The notes under the pieces: generated by a model | Seen by the model: only the letters and a program-made list of their open reading frames with translations | What the model was told of the DNA's origin: nothing | The model's database searches: none | Program-made: the position numbers and the translations under genes | In this document: positions 50,001 through 58,340 of the stretch, piece after piece | How positions within the stretch are numbered: position 1 is the first letter of the stretch | How the letters are laid out: every line of letters starts with the position of its first letter | Assembly (NCBI GenBank): GCA_003577165.1 | Contig: QEUM01000009.1 | Span: 1 to 64,000, forward strand | Reading direction: 5' to 3' | Source of the DNA: Armatimonadota bacterium | Lineage (GTDB): Bacteria > Armatimonadota > Fimbriimonadia > Fimbriimonadales > ATM1 | Length of the DNA: 64,000 nucleotides

Positions 50001-50448
50001 CGGGCAAGAACCGACTGTTATCGGCGGTGTCAGTTACAACCTGGTGGGCGCGCAAGCGCTCGGCGGATTCCTTGCAGGAGCGATCCTGAGCGGCCAACTC
50101 CTCGCGGTGACGCTCGCCAATGCCGGCGGCCTTTGGGACAATGCGAAAAAGAGAATCGAGGATGGACACCACGGAGGCAAAGGATCGGATGCGCACAAGG
50201 CGGGCGTGGTCTGTGACACGGTCGGCGACCCGTTCAAGGACACTGCCGGCCCGGCTCTCAACCCCCTCATCAAGGTGATGAACCTCGTTGCCGTCCTTCT
50301 CGTTCCGATCGTGATTCGCGATCTCGGCGATGGAGTGCTGATCACCATTTCGGTCGTGTGCATCGTCGCCCTTGCGATCGCGGCCTACTGGTCGAAGCGC
50401 GGCTCTCTCGGTACGGAACTGCAGAAGTCTGCGGGCGCCGCAGACTAA
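47050..50448 (+). CDS. hppA: Membrane-bound H+-pumping pyrophosphatase with a ~320-residue inserted loop
   Basis: An ion-pumping pyrophosphatase that couples PPi hydrolysis to proton export. Catalytic loops are intact: DVGADLVGKVE (242-252), DNVGDNVGD (268-276), DTFGPISDNA (811-820) and GKGSDAHKAG with DTVGDPFKDT (1043-1065). GNTTKALTKG (853-862) has lysine where K+-dependent enzymes have alanine, so K+-independent H+ pumping is expected. At 1132 residues it is far longer than the usual 650-800 because of an insert at about 374-697, between the eighth and ninth membrane helices, a loop facing outward in known structures. Residues 581-646 of the insert resemble a bL12 C-terminal domain. ATG 47050; no clear Shine-Dalgarno. 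Confidence 0.93.
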   Translation: MVLAYRFRKIAGAFKPQRNLLLGALLLAPTALLAVGGEGVSLQFTANDKLFLWISLALAVLAIVTGFLIMSWVQKQPGGSEKMQEVSAAIKQGALAYLRRQFKTMGIFVVVLAVGLYLLYRQDYEGIKVLGIDASIWLAICFVLGVLASYIAGYVGMMMAVSANARVANAALSSYKSALEIAFRSGAVAGLITVGMGLLGATLIFLVAGGEAMRLLIGFGFGGSLAALFMRVGGGIYTKAADVGADLVGKVEAGIPEDDPRNAATIADNVGDNVGDCAGMAADVFESYEVTLVAAIVLGAATAAVFDQSTWMKLVLFALMARGVGIVASILGVFMVRGKDDENLDPLKPIRSGFRSSAIIASVGTLGLAFLMMQDINTTYYVDADNKTHGGIRVIPFEEIKALGAMADVRDQLEAAATDKDRDEFAALSHKDLTDKVNEHIDTIYKQDLQTYEANKQFLPPNTPAPKKPTPVDEELVKKLRTSPLLNYTFVMGTSAAGNVMQAFSRGLAEGIFLTQTEMEAPPDTTGQTPQPPKKQIQWQVYSKMQLDQLESGGQLKVLGRHEIQLGADTRGEMFWLVGTSDVKVTTVSNKDAATKALAEGLGIDTAKASSMLAKLPATVFSGATAHTAANLRDKLSAAGATVAIERTNLGEGFKEKGLVSMGSIEYTKSRVKMPEPGGEQPVVRPDGKWLTVAGETNVVEWWRFFIAIFFGIIMAFGIEGLTDYFVSFEKKPVREVAAASSAGPAPMIIQGMAYGMESSVWSVIAIVVSLLAPLFIFPSGEYGGYLLSFYGIALVGLGLLTTTGYILAMDTFGPISDNAQGVYEMSKAGHGEQKEAGKMSGTRAVQLLDAAGNTTKALTKGFAIATAVVAAVALFHSFIESAKLTDVGLRLELPQIFIGMMVGGAAPFLFSAFSINAVGRASFKLIGEVRRQFAADPGIMAGTSKPDYARCVAIVTQAAQQELLGPGILAIAFPALVAFGLSIGQEPTVIGGVSYNLVGAQALGGFLAGAILSGQLLAVTLANAGGLWDNAKKRIEDGHHGGKGSDAHKAGVVCDTVGDPFKDTAGPALNPLIKVMNLVAVLLVPIVIRDLGDGVLITISVVCIVALAIAAYWSKRGSLGTELQKSAGAAD

Positions 50449-50455
50449 CTGCGAT

Positions 50456-50491
50456 CCCCCTCCCCATCGCAGAAATGCGTTGGGGAGGGGG
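50456..50491 (+). terminator. Hairpin between hppA and sucD
   Basis: CCCCCTCCCC (50456-50465) and GGGGAGGGGG (50482-50491) pair perfectly over ten bases, with TCGCA/TGCG extending the stem inward. It begins eight bases after the hppA stop. No T-run follows, so termination may be weak or the hairpin may protect the 3' end. Confidence 0.5.
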
Positions 50492-50502
50492 CCCTTCAGC
50501 AA

Positions 50503-51381
50503 ATGTCAATCCTCGTTGATAAGAACACTCGCCTCATCGTTCAGGGGATCACTGGACGCGAGGGGGGATTTCATACCGAGCAGATGCTCGAGTACGGAAC
50601 GAACGTCGTCGCGGGCGTAACGCCCGGCAAAGGCGGCACAGAATTCGCAGGCGTGCCTGTCTTCGATTCCGTCGAGGACGCGAAGCGAGCGACGAACGCG
50701 AACGCGAGCGTCATCTTCGTCCCCGGCCCGTTCGCGGCGGACGCGATCTTAGAAGCGGAGGCCGCGGACATCCCATTCGTGTGTGCGATTACAGAAGGCA
50801 TCCCGCAGAAGGACATGGTACGCGCCGTCAACCGGGTGCGAGAAAACGGCAAGACGAGACTCCTTGGTCCGAACTGCGCAGGGATCATCTCGCCGGAACT
50901 CTGCAAGATCGGCATCATGCCCGGCCACATCTTTCGCAAGGGGCCGGTCGGCCTCGTGAGCCGAAGCGGGACCCTGACCTACGAAATCGTGAATGAACTC
51001 ACTTTGGCGGGATTGGGCCAAAGCACCTGCGTCGGCATCGGCGGCGACCCCTTGCTGGGAACTCGATTTGTCGACGTGCTCCCCCTCTTCGAGAGCGATG
51101 AGGAGACGCAGGCGGTCGTCCTGATTGGCGAAATCGGCGGCAACGACGAGGAGGCAGCCTCAGAGATGATCCGCACCATGTCGAAGCCTGTGGTCGCCTT
51201 CATCAGCGGCCGCACCGCGCCTCCCGGCAAGCGGATGGGACACGCCGGGGCGATCATCAGCGGCGGCGTTGGAGGCCCCGAGAGCAAGGTGTCCGCCCTC
51301 GAGGGCGCAGGCGCAAAGGTTGCCGATTCGACGACGGAGATACCGGTTCTGGTCCGAGAAGCGCTCGCAGCCCGCGCATAG
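50503..51381 (+). CDS. sucD: Succinyl-CoA ligase alpha subunit
   Basis: SucD binds CoA and carries the phosphohistidine intermediate of succinyl-CoA synthetase (TCA cycle). The 292-residue chain has [19 protein letters not shown] (CoA-binding fold), [42 protein letters not shown] and [14 protein letters not shown] with the phosphorylated His247. It starts at ATG 50503. The beta subunit sucC, normally next door, is not in the window. Confidence 0.95.
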   Translation: MSILVDKNTRLIVQGITGREGGFHTEQMLEYGTNVVAGVTPGKGGTEFAGVPVFDSVEDAKRATNANASVIFVPGPFAADAILEAEAADIPFVCAITEGIPQKDMVRAVNRVRENGKTRLLGPNCAGIISPELCKIGIMPGHIFRKGPVGLVSRSGTLTYEIVNELTLAGLGQSTCVGIGGDPLLGTRFVDVLPLFESDEETQAVVLIGEIGGNDEEAASEMIRTMSKPVVAFISGRTAPPGKRMGHAGAIISGGVGGPESKVSALEGAGAKVADSTTEIPVLVREALAARA

Positions 51382-51408
51382 GCTCATTACCTGTGATAAA
51401 CTGATTTC

Positions 51409-51948
51409 ATGGTGGCCCATGGGGTCGGTCGCGCCGAACTGCTCGGAGACCTTTTTGTAAGGCTCTTCCGGATCGGGTTGGGGGAGAAACTGATGGGCGG
51501 CAATGGTCCGACTTCCCTGACACTGGCCCAATACGAAGCATTGCGCTTCATCGCGCGTCACCCTCACTCGACCGTCGGAGAAATGGCGGAAGGCATGAGG
51601 ACGGCATACCCGAGCGCGACGAACATGGTGACCCGCCTCCACAAGAAAGGACTCATCAAGAAGGTGGGAGTACGTTCGGACAGGCGACTCGTAAAGGTCG
51701 TCCTCTCTGACACAGGAAAGCAAGTCCTCGACGATCTCAACTCAACGCGAACCAACTTGCTCGGCGAGGCATTGGCAGAGATGTCCGACGAAGAGCAGCT
51801 CGGTTTTCTGCAATCGCTCGATCGGTTCATCCGCGCTGCGAGCGACGCAGGTCTCGTCGAGGGCGGCGAAGTGTGTGTGCGGTGTGGCTCCGACGGCCAA
51901 TGCGATTGTCCACTTCTTAGAGTCGGAGCCCTTGAGGAATGCAAGTAG
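51409..51948 (+). CDS. MarR-type regulator with a C-terminal cysteine cluster
   Basis: A 179-residue winged-helix regulator: helices SLTLAQYEALRFIARHP, TVGEMAEGMRTAYPSATNMV, the recognition helix TNMVTRLHKKGLIKK and the wing RSDRRLVKVVLSDTGKQ. Unusually, the C-terminus carries Cys156, 159, 165, 167 and 178 (CVRCGSDGQCDC, then EEC), a pattern suited to binding an iron-sulfur cluster or other metal. It overlaps the start of a cysteine desulfurase gene by ten bases, so it may sense Fe-S status and control that gene. GATAAA lies only about nine bases before ATG 51409 with no ribosome site, hinting at a leaderless mRNA. Confidence 0.82.
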   Translation: MVAHGVGRAELLGDLFVRLFRIGLGEKLMGGNGPTSLTLAQYEALRFIARHPHSTVGEMAEGMRTAYPSATNMVTRLHKKGLIKKVGVRSDRRLVKVVLSDTGKQVLDDLNSTRTNLLGEALAEMSDEEQLGFLQSLDRFIRAASDAGLVEGGEVCVRCGSDGQCDCPLLRVGALEECK

Positions 51949-53066
51949 CGTACTTCGACAACGCAGCCAGCACAAAAGTGGATCCAGAAGTTCTGGACGC
52001 CATGATGCCGTTTTTAACCGAATGTTACGCAAATCCGAGCGCTCTGCACTCGATGGCCTTTCGCGCAAAAGCAGCAATTGAAGAGGCACGGCGCACGCTT
52101 GCCGAACTCATCGGCGCAGACGACCCTGCCGAGATTATCTTCACCTCCGGAGCGACGGAGGCGAACGACACCGTCCTCAACACGTTCGGGGGGCGTATGC
52201 TCGTCTCCGACATCGAACACCCGTCCGTTCGCAACCCAGCCCTCGAGTCGGGGCGGGCCGACTTGATCCCGGTCGACCAGCAGGGCACTCTCGACTTCGA
52301 AGCCTACGAGAGGCTGCTCGAATCGCCGACCGAATTGGTCAGCGTCATGTCGGTGAACAATGAGATCGGCGCGGTGCAGGACATCGACAAGATCGGCGAG
52401 ATGGCGCACCGGGCAGGCGCGCTCTTTCATAGCGACATCACACAAGGCGTTGGGAAACACAAACTCGAGGTTCAGAACAGGCCGACCGACTACGCAACCC
52501 TCTCCGGACACAAGTTTCATGCTCCGAAGGGCATCGGCATGCTGTGGGTCCGGAACGGATGCCCTCTCAAGCGGTTCATGGTCGGCGGACTGCAGGAGGG
52601 GGGGCGTCGGTCTGGGACGCTCAACGTCGCCGGCATCGTCGGCCTCGGCGCCGCCGCGAAGATCGCCATGCGCCAGGGCGCGGTGGAAATCGAGAAGATG
52701 GCGCGCCAGAGGCAAAGAATCATCGACGCCATCGTGGCCACCGTGCCGGACGTGCGGGTCAACGGCCAGCCGGACGGGGCGCCGCACATCATCAATCTCT
52801 CCCTGTATCGGACGGAAGGCGAGGCGGTCATCATCAACCTCGACTCCCACGGCATCTGCTGTACCGCAGGAGCGGCCTGCGCGAGCGGCTCCGGCCTCGG
52901 TAGCCACGTGCTCAACGCCATTGGCCTGCCCCAGGAGTGGCTGAAGGGCAGCGTCCGAATCAGCCTGAGCAGGCTCACGACGGACGCGGAGGTGGACTAC
53001 CTAATCCAGGAGTTCCCCCGGGCCGTATCCGAGGTCAGGGGCCTGGCCGGCTACGCAGCGGGCTGA
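51939..53066 (+). CDS. Cysteine desulfurase (NifS/IscS family)
   Basis: A 375-residue PLP enzyme that removes sulfur from cysteine for Fe-S clusters and thiolated RNA. It opens with VAYFDNAASTKVDPEVLDAM, shows FTSGATEANDTVLN, the PLP lysine in LSGHKFHAPKGIG (Lys192), GTLNVAGIVGLG and the sulfur-carrying loop CTAGAACASGSGLGSHVL with catalytic Cys314. FHSDITQG is unusual for the common FHVDAVQ. Group I (IscS/NifS) is supported by the Cys-loop length. The gene overlaps the MarR gene by ten bases; no iscU neighbour is seen. Confidence 0.93.
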   Translation: MQVAYFDNAASTKVDPEVLDAMMPFLTECYANPSALHSMAFRAKAAIEEARRTLAELIGADDPAEIIFTSGATEANDTVLNTFGGRMLVSDIEHPSVRNPALESGRADLIPVDQQGTLDFEAYERLLESPTELVSVMSVNNEIGAVQDIDKIGEMAHRAGALFHSDITQGVGKHKLEVQNRPTDYATLSGHKFHAPKGIGMLWVRNGCPLKRFMVGGLQEGGRRSGTLNVAGIVGLGAAAKIAMRQGAVEIEKMARQRQRIIDAIVATVPDVRVNGQPDGAPHIINLSLYRTEGEAVIINLDSHGICCTAGAACASGSGLGSHVLNAIGLPQEWLKGSVRISLSRLTTDAEVDYLIQEFPRAVSEVRGLAGYAAG

Positions 53067-53165
53067 AACCGGTACCGGGATTCCCGGGCGCCGAACCGAC
53101 TGGCGGGTAAACTGCGTCTAACTGGGCGGCCGCGCAAAATTCTGCCTCTTCGGGAAAAAAAACCC

Positions 53166-53194
53166 TTGCCTAAGGCCCGAAGATGTGTTAGTTT
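53166..53194 (+). promoter_or_regulatory. Candidate promoter of rpoD
   Basis: TTGCCT (53166-53171) and TAGTTT (53189-53194) are spaced by 17 bp, preceded by an A-rich tract (GGGAAAAAAAACCC). It lies about 150 bp before the rpoD start, in a 276-bp gap with no other gene. Confidence 0.45.
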
Positions 53195-53342
53195 GTATTC
53201 GGACGCGGCGAACGATGCCCGCAAATCCACGAGGCTCCGGCCTGCAGGCAAACCTGGCGCGACTTTTCGCGCCGCCCACGCGTAGACATGGGTGACAAGC
53301 CGTAAGGGACGGGCGTCTGTATTGAGCACGCGAAAAGACGAT

Positions 53343-54299
53343 ATGACTGCAAACACTGTGCTGACTCCTCAGACCGAGGAGCCGCTCGAAGAAGAGCTGC
53401 TCGAAGAGGAGGAGGCTGAAGAAGAAGAGGAGGCCGAGGCCGAGCCGGAAGAAGTTCCGGACGAGACCGAGGACCTCGAAATGTGGATGCGCCAGACCCG
53501 GCGCGCCCAATTGCTCACGCCCGAACAGGAGGTCTCCCTGGCCCGCCGAGTTCAGATCGGTGACGACCAGGCCAAGCGAATCCTGATCGAGTCGAACCTC
53601 CGGCTTGTCGTGAGCATCGCGAAGAAGTACAACGCTCGGGGAATCCCGCTGGCCGACCTGATTCAGGAGGGCAATCTGGGCCTCATCCGGGCGGTCGAGA
53701 AGTTCGACTGGAGAAAGGGCTTCCGCTTCAGCACGTACGCCACCTGGTGGATTCGAAGGGCGATCGCCCGAGCGATCATCAACCAGGGCCGAACGATCCG
53801 GATCCCCGTCTACGTGGCCGAGCTGATCAACAAGGTCGTCAAGACCCAGAACCGGCTGCAGCAGGAGTTCCAGCGAGAGCCGACCGAAGAGGAGATCGCC
53901 GCCGAGGTGGGTCTCTCCATCGACCGCGTCCGCGAGATGCTTCGCGTGTCGGCCGAGCCGCTCAGCCTTGAAACGCCGGTCGGCGAGAAGGACAACAGTT
54001 CCCTCGGAGACTTCGTGCCGAACAAGGCGATGCCGGAACCGGCGGAAGTGACGAAGGAGATGATCAAGCAGCAGGAGATCGACTCGATCCTCGGCCGCCT
54101 GACCTCCAGAGAGCGCGACGTCGTGCGCCTGCGGTTCGGTCTGGACGACAATCGGCCCCGCACCCTCGAAGAGGTTGGAACCGCTCTCAATGTAACCCGC
54201 GAGCGCGTCCGGCAGATCGAACTTCGGGCAATGAAGAAGTTGCGGCACATCGGCGAAAAACTCCGGGAGTTGGGCGTCCAACTCCAGTCGTCGGCCTAA
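53343..54299 (+). CDS. rpoD: RNA polymerase sigma-70 factor, RpoD/SigA type
   Basis: A 318-residue sigma factor. Regions seen: 1.2 ([20 protein letters not shown]), 2.1-2.4 ([54 protein letters not shown]), 3 ([20 protein letters not shown]), 4.1 and 4.2 ([15 protein letters not shown], then [20 protein letters not shown]). Region 1.1 is replaced by a very acidic stretch (about residues 13-46, mostly Glu). It is the likely housekeeping sigma. ATG 53343 gives this acidic start; upstream codons are not conserved-looking. The stop overlaps the convergent lipoyl-transferase gene by 4 bp. Confidence 0.94.
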   Translation: MTANTVLTPQTEEPLEEELLEEEEAEEEEEAEAEPEEVPDETEDLEMWMRQTRRAQLLTPEQEVSLARRVQIGDDQAKRILIESNLRLVVSIAKKYNARGIPLADLIQEGNLGLIRAVEKFDWRKGFRFSTYATWWIRRAIARAIINQGRTIRIPVYVAELINKVVKTQNRLQQEFQREPTEEEIAAEVGLSIDRVREMLRVSAEPLSLETPVGEKDNSSLGDFVPNKAMPEPAEVTKEMIKQQEIDSILGRLTSRERDVVRLRFGLDDNRPRTLEEVGTALNVTRERVRQIELRAMKKLRHIGEKLRELGVQLQSSA

Positions 54300-55018
54300 C
54301 GCGGCCGCAGACCGTCATCACGTTGCAGAGGATTATCGTTCTCTGCAACGTTTTCATTTGTGCCCAGGAACGAGGCCAGTTCCCGGCGGAGAGAGGCGAC
54401 CAGGCTTTCCTTGCCGACTTCCAGTGGCTGCGGGACGTGCGGGGACCGAAAGACCTCTGCCGGGTCGACGAGCGGCATCCCCACGGGCGCGCTGCATTGG
54501 GCCAGTACAGCCTCCCGCGTGACCCGCAAGGCGCATCCAACCAACTTACGGCCCGTTGTCGCATCGACGACGTCAATCGGCGAGATGTGGCTGAAGCAAT
54601 CCGACGTGCGGCCCTTCGTACGACCGAACGGCGTATCGGCAGCGAGGCGGGCCGAGATTCCCGCCCCGTTTAACCCCGCAATGATCGGCGCGATGATGCG
54701 CCGGTAGACGTCGGTCACCTTACGCGAATCAGGACAAAGCGACGAAAGCGGGCAGGCGATCGAAACGGTGACGTCGTGGCCGTGGAGAACCGCCTTCCCC
54801 CCCGTGGGCCTTCGTACCCATCGGATGGCAGCAGGATCAATCAGGTCTCTGTCCGGCGACTGAGAAGTGCCCAAGGACACCCACGGACCGTCCCACTCGT
54901 AAATGCGCGCGCCACCGCGGCCCTCCGACGCAGCGTGGAGCAGTTCCGCGTCGACTCGCATGTTGTAGTCGCCCGCGCGCGCGTGCTCGACTTGGAGGAA
55001 ATCCCTATCCGACTTCAA
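54296..55018 (-). CDS. Lipoate-protein ligase/octanoyltransferase-family protein
   Basis: A 240-residue BPL/LplA-fold protein that attaches lipoyl or octanoyl groups to carrier lysines. The signature [19 protein letters not shown] is present, as are [18 protein letters not shown] and [20 protein letters not shown] followed by LVGCALRVT. The cysteine in DCFSH matches the catalytic cysteine of LipM-type octanoyltransferases better than the ATP-dependent ligases. It overlaps the end of gcvPB by 14 bp, so its natural target is probably GcvH three genes upstream. Confidence 0.8.
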   Translation of the reverse strand: MKSDRDFLQVEHARAGDYNMRVDAELLHAASEGRGGARIYEWDGPWVSLGTSQSPDRDLIDPAAIRWVRRPTGGKAVLHGHDVTVSIACPLSSLCPDSRKVTDVYRRIIAPIIAGLNGAGISARLAADTPFGRTKGRTSDCFSHISPIDVVDATTGRKLVGCALRVTREAVLAQCSAPVGMPLVDPAEVFRSPHVPQPLEVGKESLVASLRRELASFLGTNENVAENDNPLQRDDGLRPR

Positions 55019-56486
55019 CTGGGCTGCCTGGATTCCGGTTCCACTTCACGTCCAGCGTCTTCGCAGCATACGCCTCGTCGAGACGACCGACCGTGGCGTT
55101 GTGCGGCGCCGAGTGGAGCACCTCCGGATTCTCCTTCGCTTCTTGCGCAATGCGTAGCATCACATCACAGAAGGCGTCCAGCGTCTCCTTGGTTTCAGTT
55201 TCCGTCGGCTCGATCATCAGCGCCTCTGGAACAATGAGCGGGAAGTAGTTCGTCGGTGGATGGAAGCCGTAGTCTATGAGGCGTTTGCTGACATCGAGTG
55301 CGCGCACGCCGAATTCGCGGAGCGGCTTTGCCGTCAGCACGCACTCGTGCATGCAGTGTCGATCGAATGCAGGCGGAAACTCCGATCGAATTCTAGCCTG
55401 CACGTAATTCGCGTTCAGAACGGCATGGCGCGCGATTTCCGGAAGACCTTCCCGGCCGTAGGCCCTCACGTACGCCCAGGCACGCACGTTCATCAGGAAG
55501 TTACCGAAGAACGCGTGCACCCTGCCGACGGAACTCTCCCTATCCCACTCGAGTTTGTATGCGTCTCCTTCTTTCGCGACGACGGGAGTCGGGAGGAACG
55601 GTTCCAGATGCGCCTTCACGGCGACACATCCGCAGCCAGGACCGCCACCGCCATGCGGTGTGCTGAACGTCTTGTGGAGGTTTAGGTGCATGCAGTCGAA
55701 GCCGTGGTCGCCAGGTCGTGTCACGCCGACCATTGCGTTCATGTTGGCTCCGTCGCAGAACACTTGTGCGCCGCACGAGTGAAGCAATTCGCAGACCTCC
55801 ACGATGTTCTCCTCAAAAAGGCCCAGCGTGCTCGGGTTTGTGAGCATCATCGCCGCGACGTTTTCGCTCAGATGCGCTTTGAGGTCTTCGATGTCGGTGA
55901 GTCCCTTCGCATCGGTCTTAATCGACTCGACGCGGTACCCAGCCCGTGCCGCGCTTGCGGGGTTCGTTCCGTGCGCGCTGTCGGGCACGAGCACGACCCG
56001 ACGCTGTTCTGCCTCTCCTCGAGATTCGTGGTAAGCGCGGATCATGAGAAGGCAGAGCAGTTCCCCGCTCGCGCCTGCCGGTGGCTGCATCGTCGCCGTC
56101 GAAAAGCCCGTGATCTCCGCCATCCATGATTGAAGGTCATGGACCACGCGAAGACAGCCCTGAACGGTTTCAACCGGCTGCATCGGATGGACTCCCGTGA
56201 AAGAGGGGTTCGCCGCGGCGGCTTCATTCACCCGAGGGTTGTATTTCATCGTGCATGAGCCGAGAGGATAGAAACCCGTGTCGATGCCGTAGTTTCGATG
56301 GCTCAGGTTCGTGAAGTGCCTTACCACTTCGAGTTCACCGAGTTCAGGCAGTGCGGCAGGTTCACGAATCAGGTCGCGTGGCAATAGGTCGGTCAAAGGC
56401 TGGCCGGGAACATCGCAGACCGGAGGGGGGGCGCCCAACCGACCGGGCTTCGACTTCTCAAAGATCAGTGGAAAGTCGGCCATCAA
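55005..56486 (-). CDS. gcvPB: Glycine decarboxylase P protein, subunit 2
   Basis: The C-terminal half of the split glycine dehydrogenase (decarboxylating). It binds PLP and with subunit 1 decarboxylates glycine, passing aminomethyl to GcvH. The 493-residue chain has HFTNLSHRNYGIDTGFYPLG, GSCTMKYNPRVNE, PAGASGELL, DSAHGTNPASAARAGY, and LNLHKTFSTPHGGGGPG with the PLP lysine near residue 272. Its start overlaps gcvPA's stop by 4 bp and its end overlaps the lipoyl-transferase gene. Confidence 0.96.
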   Translation of the reverse strand: MMADFPLIFEKSKPGRLGAPPPVCDVPGQPLTDLLPRDLIREPAALPELGELEVVRHFTNLSHRNYGIDTGFYPLGSCTMKYNPRVNEAAAANPSFTGVHPMQPVETVQGCLRVVHDLQSWMAEITGFSTATMQPPAGASGELLCLLMIRAYHESRGEAEQRRVVLVPDSAHGTNPASAARAGYRVESIKTDAKGLTDIEDLKAHLSENVAAMMLTNPSTLGLFEENIVEVCELLHSCGAQVFCDGANMNAMVGVTRPGDHGFDCMHLNLHKTFSTPHGGGGPGCGCVAVKAHLEPFLPTPVVAKEGDAYKLEWDRESSVGRVHAFFGNFLMNVRAWAYVRAYGREGLPEIARHAVLNANYVQARIRSEFPPAFDRHCMHECVLTAKPLREFGVRALDVSKRLIDYGFHPPTNYFPLIVPEALMIEPTETETKETLDAFCDVMLRIAQEAKENPEVLHSAPHNATVGRLDEAYAAKTLDVKWNRNPGSPVEVG

Positions 56487-57808
56487 CTCACCACCTTCGC
56501 GAACTCGGTCACGAACCTATCAATTTCATCACGAGTCCTCACTTCCGTCACCGCGACGAGCAAGCAGGACTGCAGATCGGGGAACCACTTTCCGAGAGGC
56601 GCGCCGGCAAGGAAGCCTTCCGGCATCAACTTGTCGCGCACCTGCGTGGCGTTCATGCCGCAGTCAATAACGAACTCAAAGACGAACGGACTCTCAGGAA
56701 ACCTCAGCCGGATTCCCGGTATGCGGCAGAGCTGCGAGGCTGCGTAATGGGCGTTTTGCGCGCAAGTCTCTGCTACCTTGCGGAAGCCACTCTTTCCGAG
56801 CGCCGACATCCACACTGTCGCGCAGAGCGCCATCAGGGCCTGGTTCGTGCAGATGTTGCTCGTGGCCTTTTCGCGGCGAATGTCCTGTTCTCGTGTCCTG
56901 AGGGTCATGACGAAACCCCGCCGGCCCTGGGAGTCGTGCGTTGCTCCCACAATCCTCCCTGGGATCGCCCGAACCAGTTCGCGCTTCACGGCAAAGTAGC
57001 CCGCGTGGGGGCCACCAAATCCCATTGGTATTCCGAGGCTTTGGCAGTCGCCGACAACGACATCCGCGCCGAAGGAGCCCGGCGGTTCGAGCACGCCGAG
57101 GGCGACCGGATCGGAAATCGCGATCGCTAACGCTCCACTGCGATGCGCGGCGTCGATGAGCGAACGCGGGTTGAAGGCTCGACCAAAGAAATCCGGATAT
57201 TGGAACGCAACGCAGGCCGTAGTGTCGTCCAGCGTGTCCACGAGTTTGTCGGTGTCAACGATTTCGACCTGACACTCGACTGAGCGTGCGAACGTCTGCA
57301 CGCATTGGACGTAATGTGGGTGAACTTCGCGGGCCACGAGGATCCTCGAGCGGTGCTTAAGTCCGCTCGCCATGATGACGGCTTCAGACAGCGCCGTCGC
57401 GCCATCGTACATTGAGGCGTTCGCCACCTCCATCCCCGTAATCTCGCAGATCATCGTTTGGAACTCGTAGATGGTCTGCAAGTAGCCTTGGCTCACTTCG
57501 GGTTGATAGGGCGTGTATGCCGAAAGGAACTCACCTCGGCTGATGAGTTCCATGACGATTGATGGGACGTAATGCTCGTAGACTCCTGCGCCCAGGAAGG
57601 AGATGAGGTCACTCGTGCTTCGATTCGCGGACCCGATCTTTCGCAGCTCAACGAGGAGCGCGTGCTCATCCAGTGACTCCGGGATGTTTAGAGGTCCACT
57701 AACGCGCAGATTGCCGGGAATCTGCTCGAACAGTTCGTCGATCGTGGAAACGCCGATCGTTTGGAGCATTTCCTTGCGATCGGCGTCGGTGTGGGGAATG
57801 TAGCGCAT
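56483..57808 (-). CDS. gcvPA: Glycine decarboxylase P protein, subunit 1
   Basis: The N-terminal half of the split P protein, 441 residues, pairing with GcvPB. Conserved phrases: RYIPHTDADRKEMLQTIGV, FLGAGVYEHYVPSIVMELIS, FLSAYTPYQPEVSQGYLQTI, YEFQTMICEITGMEVANASM, DGATALSEAVIMA and VGDCQSLGIPMGFGGPHAGY. ATG 57808 lies 16 bp after the gcvH stop. The split P protein is common in Firmicutes, Thermotogae and Armatimonadota-like lineages. Confidence 0.96.
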   Translation of the reverse strand: MRYIPHTDADRKEMLQTIGVSTIDELFEQIPGNLRVSGPLNIPESLDEHALLVELRKIGSANRSTSDLISFLGAGVYEHYVPSIVMELISRGEFLSAYTPYQPEVSQGYLQTIYEFQTMICEITGMEVANASMYDGATALSEAVIMASGLKHRSRILVAREVHPHYVQCVQTFARSVECQVEIVDTDKLVDTLDDTTACVAFQYPDFFGRAFNPRSLIDAAHRSGALAIAISDPVALGVLEPPGSFGADVVVGDCQSLGIPMGFGGPHAGYFAVKRELVRAIPGRIVGATHDSQGRRGFVMTLRTREQDIRREKATSNICTNQALMALCATVWMSALGKSGFRKVAETCAQNAHYAASQLCRIPGIRLRFPESPFVFEFVIDCGMNATQVRDKLMPEGFLAGAPLGKWFPDLQSCLLVAVTEVRTRDEIDRFVTEFAKVVS

Positions 57809-57824
57809 CCGATAATCCTAACCG

Positions 57825-58199
57825 TTACCCTTTCAAAGACTCCTTGTACGCTTCCGCGTCCATCAGTTCACTGGGCGTTCCCTCGAAGCGGATTTTCACA
57901 AGCCACCCTCGACCGTAAGGATCTGTGTTCATCAGTTCGCTGCTTGCCTCGAGTTCGCCGTTCACCTCGGCGACTTCTCCACTCACGGGCGCGTACACAT
58001 CCGAAACCGTTTTGACTGACTCCACGGTGCCGAAACTGTCTCCTTGATTGAGAACCCTCCCGGGCTCGGGAAGGTCGACGTAAACGATGTCCCCCAGTTC
58101 GCTTTGAGCATAGTCGGTGATACCGATCGTAGCGACGTCTCCATCAAACTTCACCCATTCGTGCGTTTTCGTGTATTTCAAATCAGCGGGAACGTTCAC
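57825..58199 (-). CDS. gcvH: Glycine cleavage system H protein
   Basis: GcvH is the lipoylated shuttle of the glycine cleavage complex. The 124-residue protein has [32 protein letters not shown] and the lipoyl-lysine loop [20 protein letters not shown] with Lys63. Start is GTG 58199, eight bases after a perfect AGGAGG. It leads the operon gcvH-gcvPA-gcvPB-lipoyl transferase. No glycine riboswitch was recognised in the 141-bp leader; TAGAAT (about 58233-58238, minus strand) is a possible -10. gcvT is absent. Confidence 0.96.
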   Translation of the reverse strand: MNVPADLKYTKTHEWVKFDGDVATIGITDYAQSELGDIVYVDLPEPGRVLNQGDSFGTVESVKTVSDVYAPVSGEVAEVNGELEASSELMNTDPYGRGWLVKIRFEGTPSELMDAEAYKESLKG

Positions 58200-58340
58200 C
58201 CAATGTCCTCCTAAGGAAAGGCGCCCGTATTCTACTCTTGCCCGGCTCGCTGTTGCGCCGTTTGCGGACAGCTTCTTTCGGGCCGGGGTGGGCAGGCCGA
58301 TGCCCGCTCGGCCGGCAGGTCAGTCGGCGACCGATGGGAC

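Noticed and set aside
58200-58340. Possible glycine riboswitch upstream of gcvH
   Set aside because: No conserved aptamer core could be traced in the 141-bp leader; only a weak -10 and a strong ribosome site are seen.
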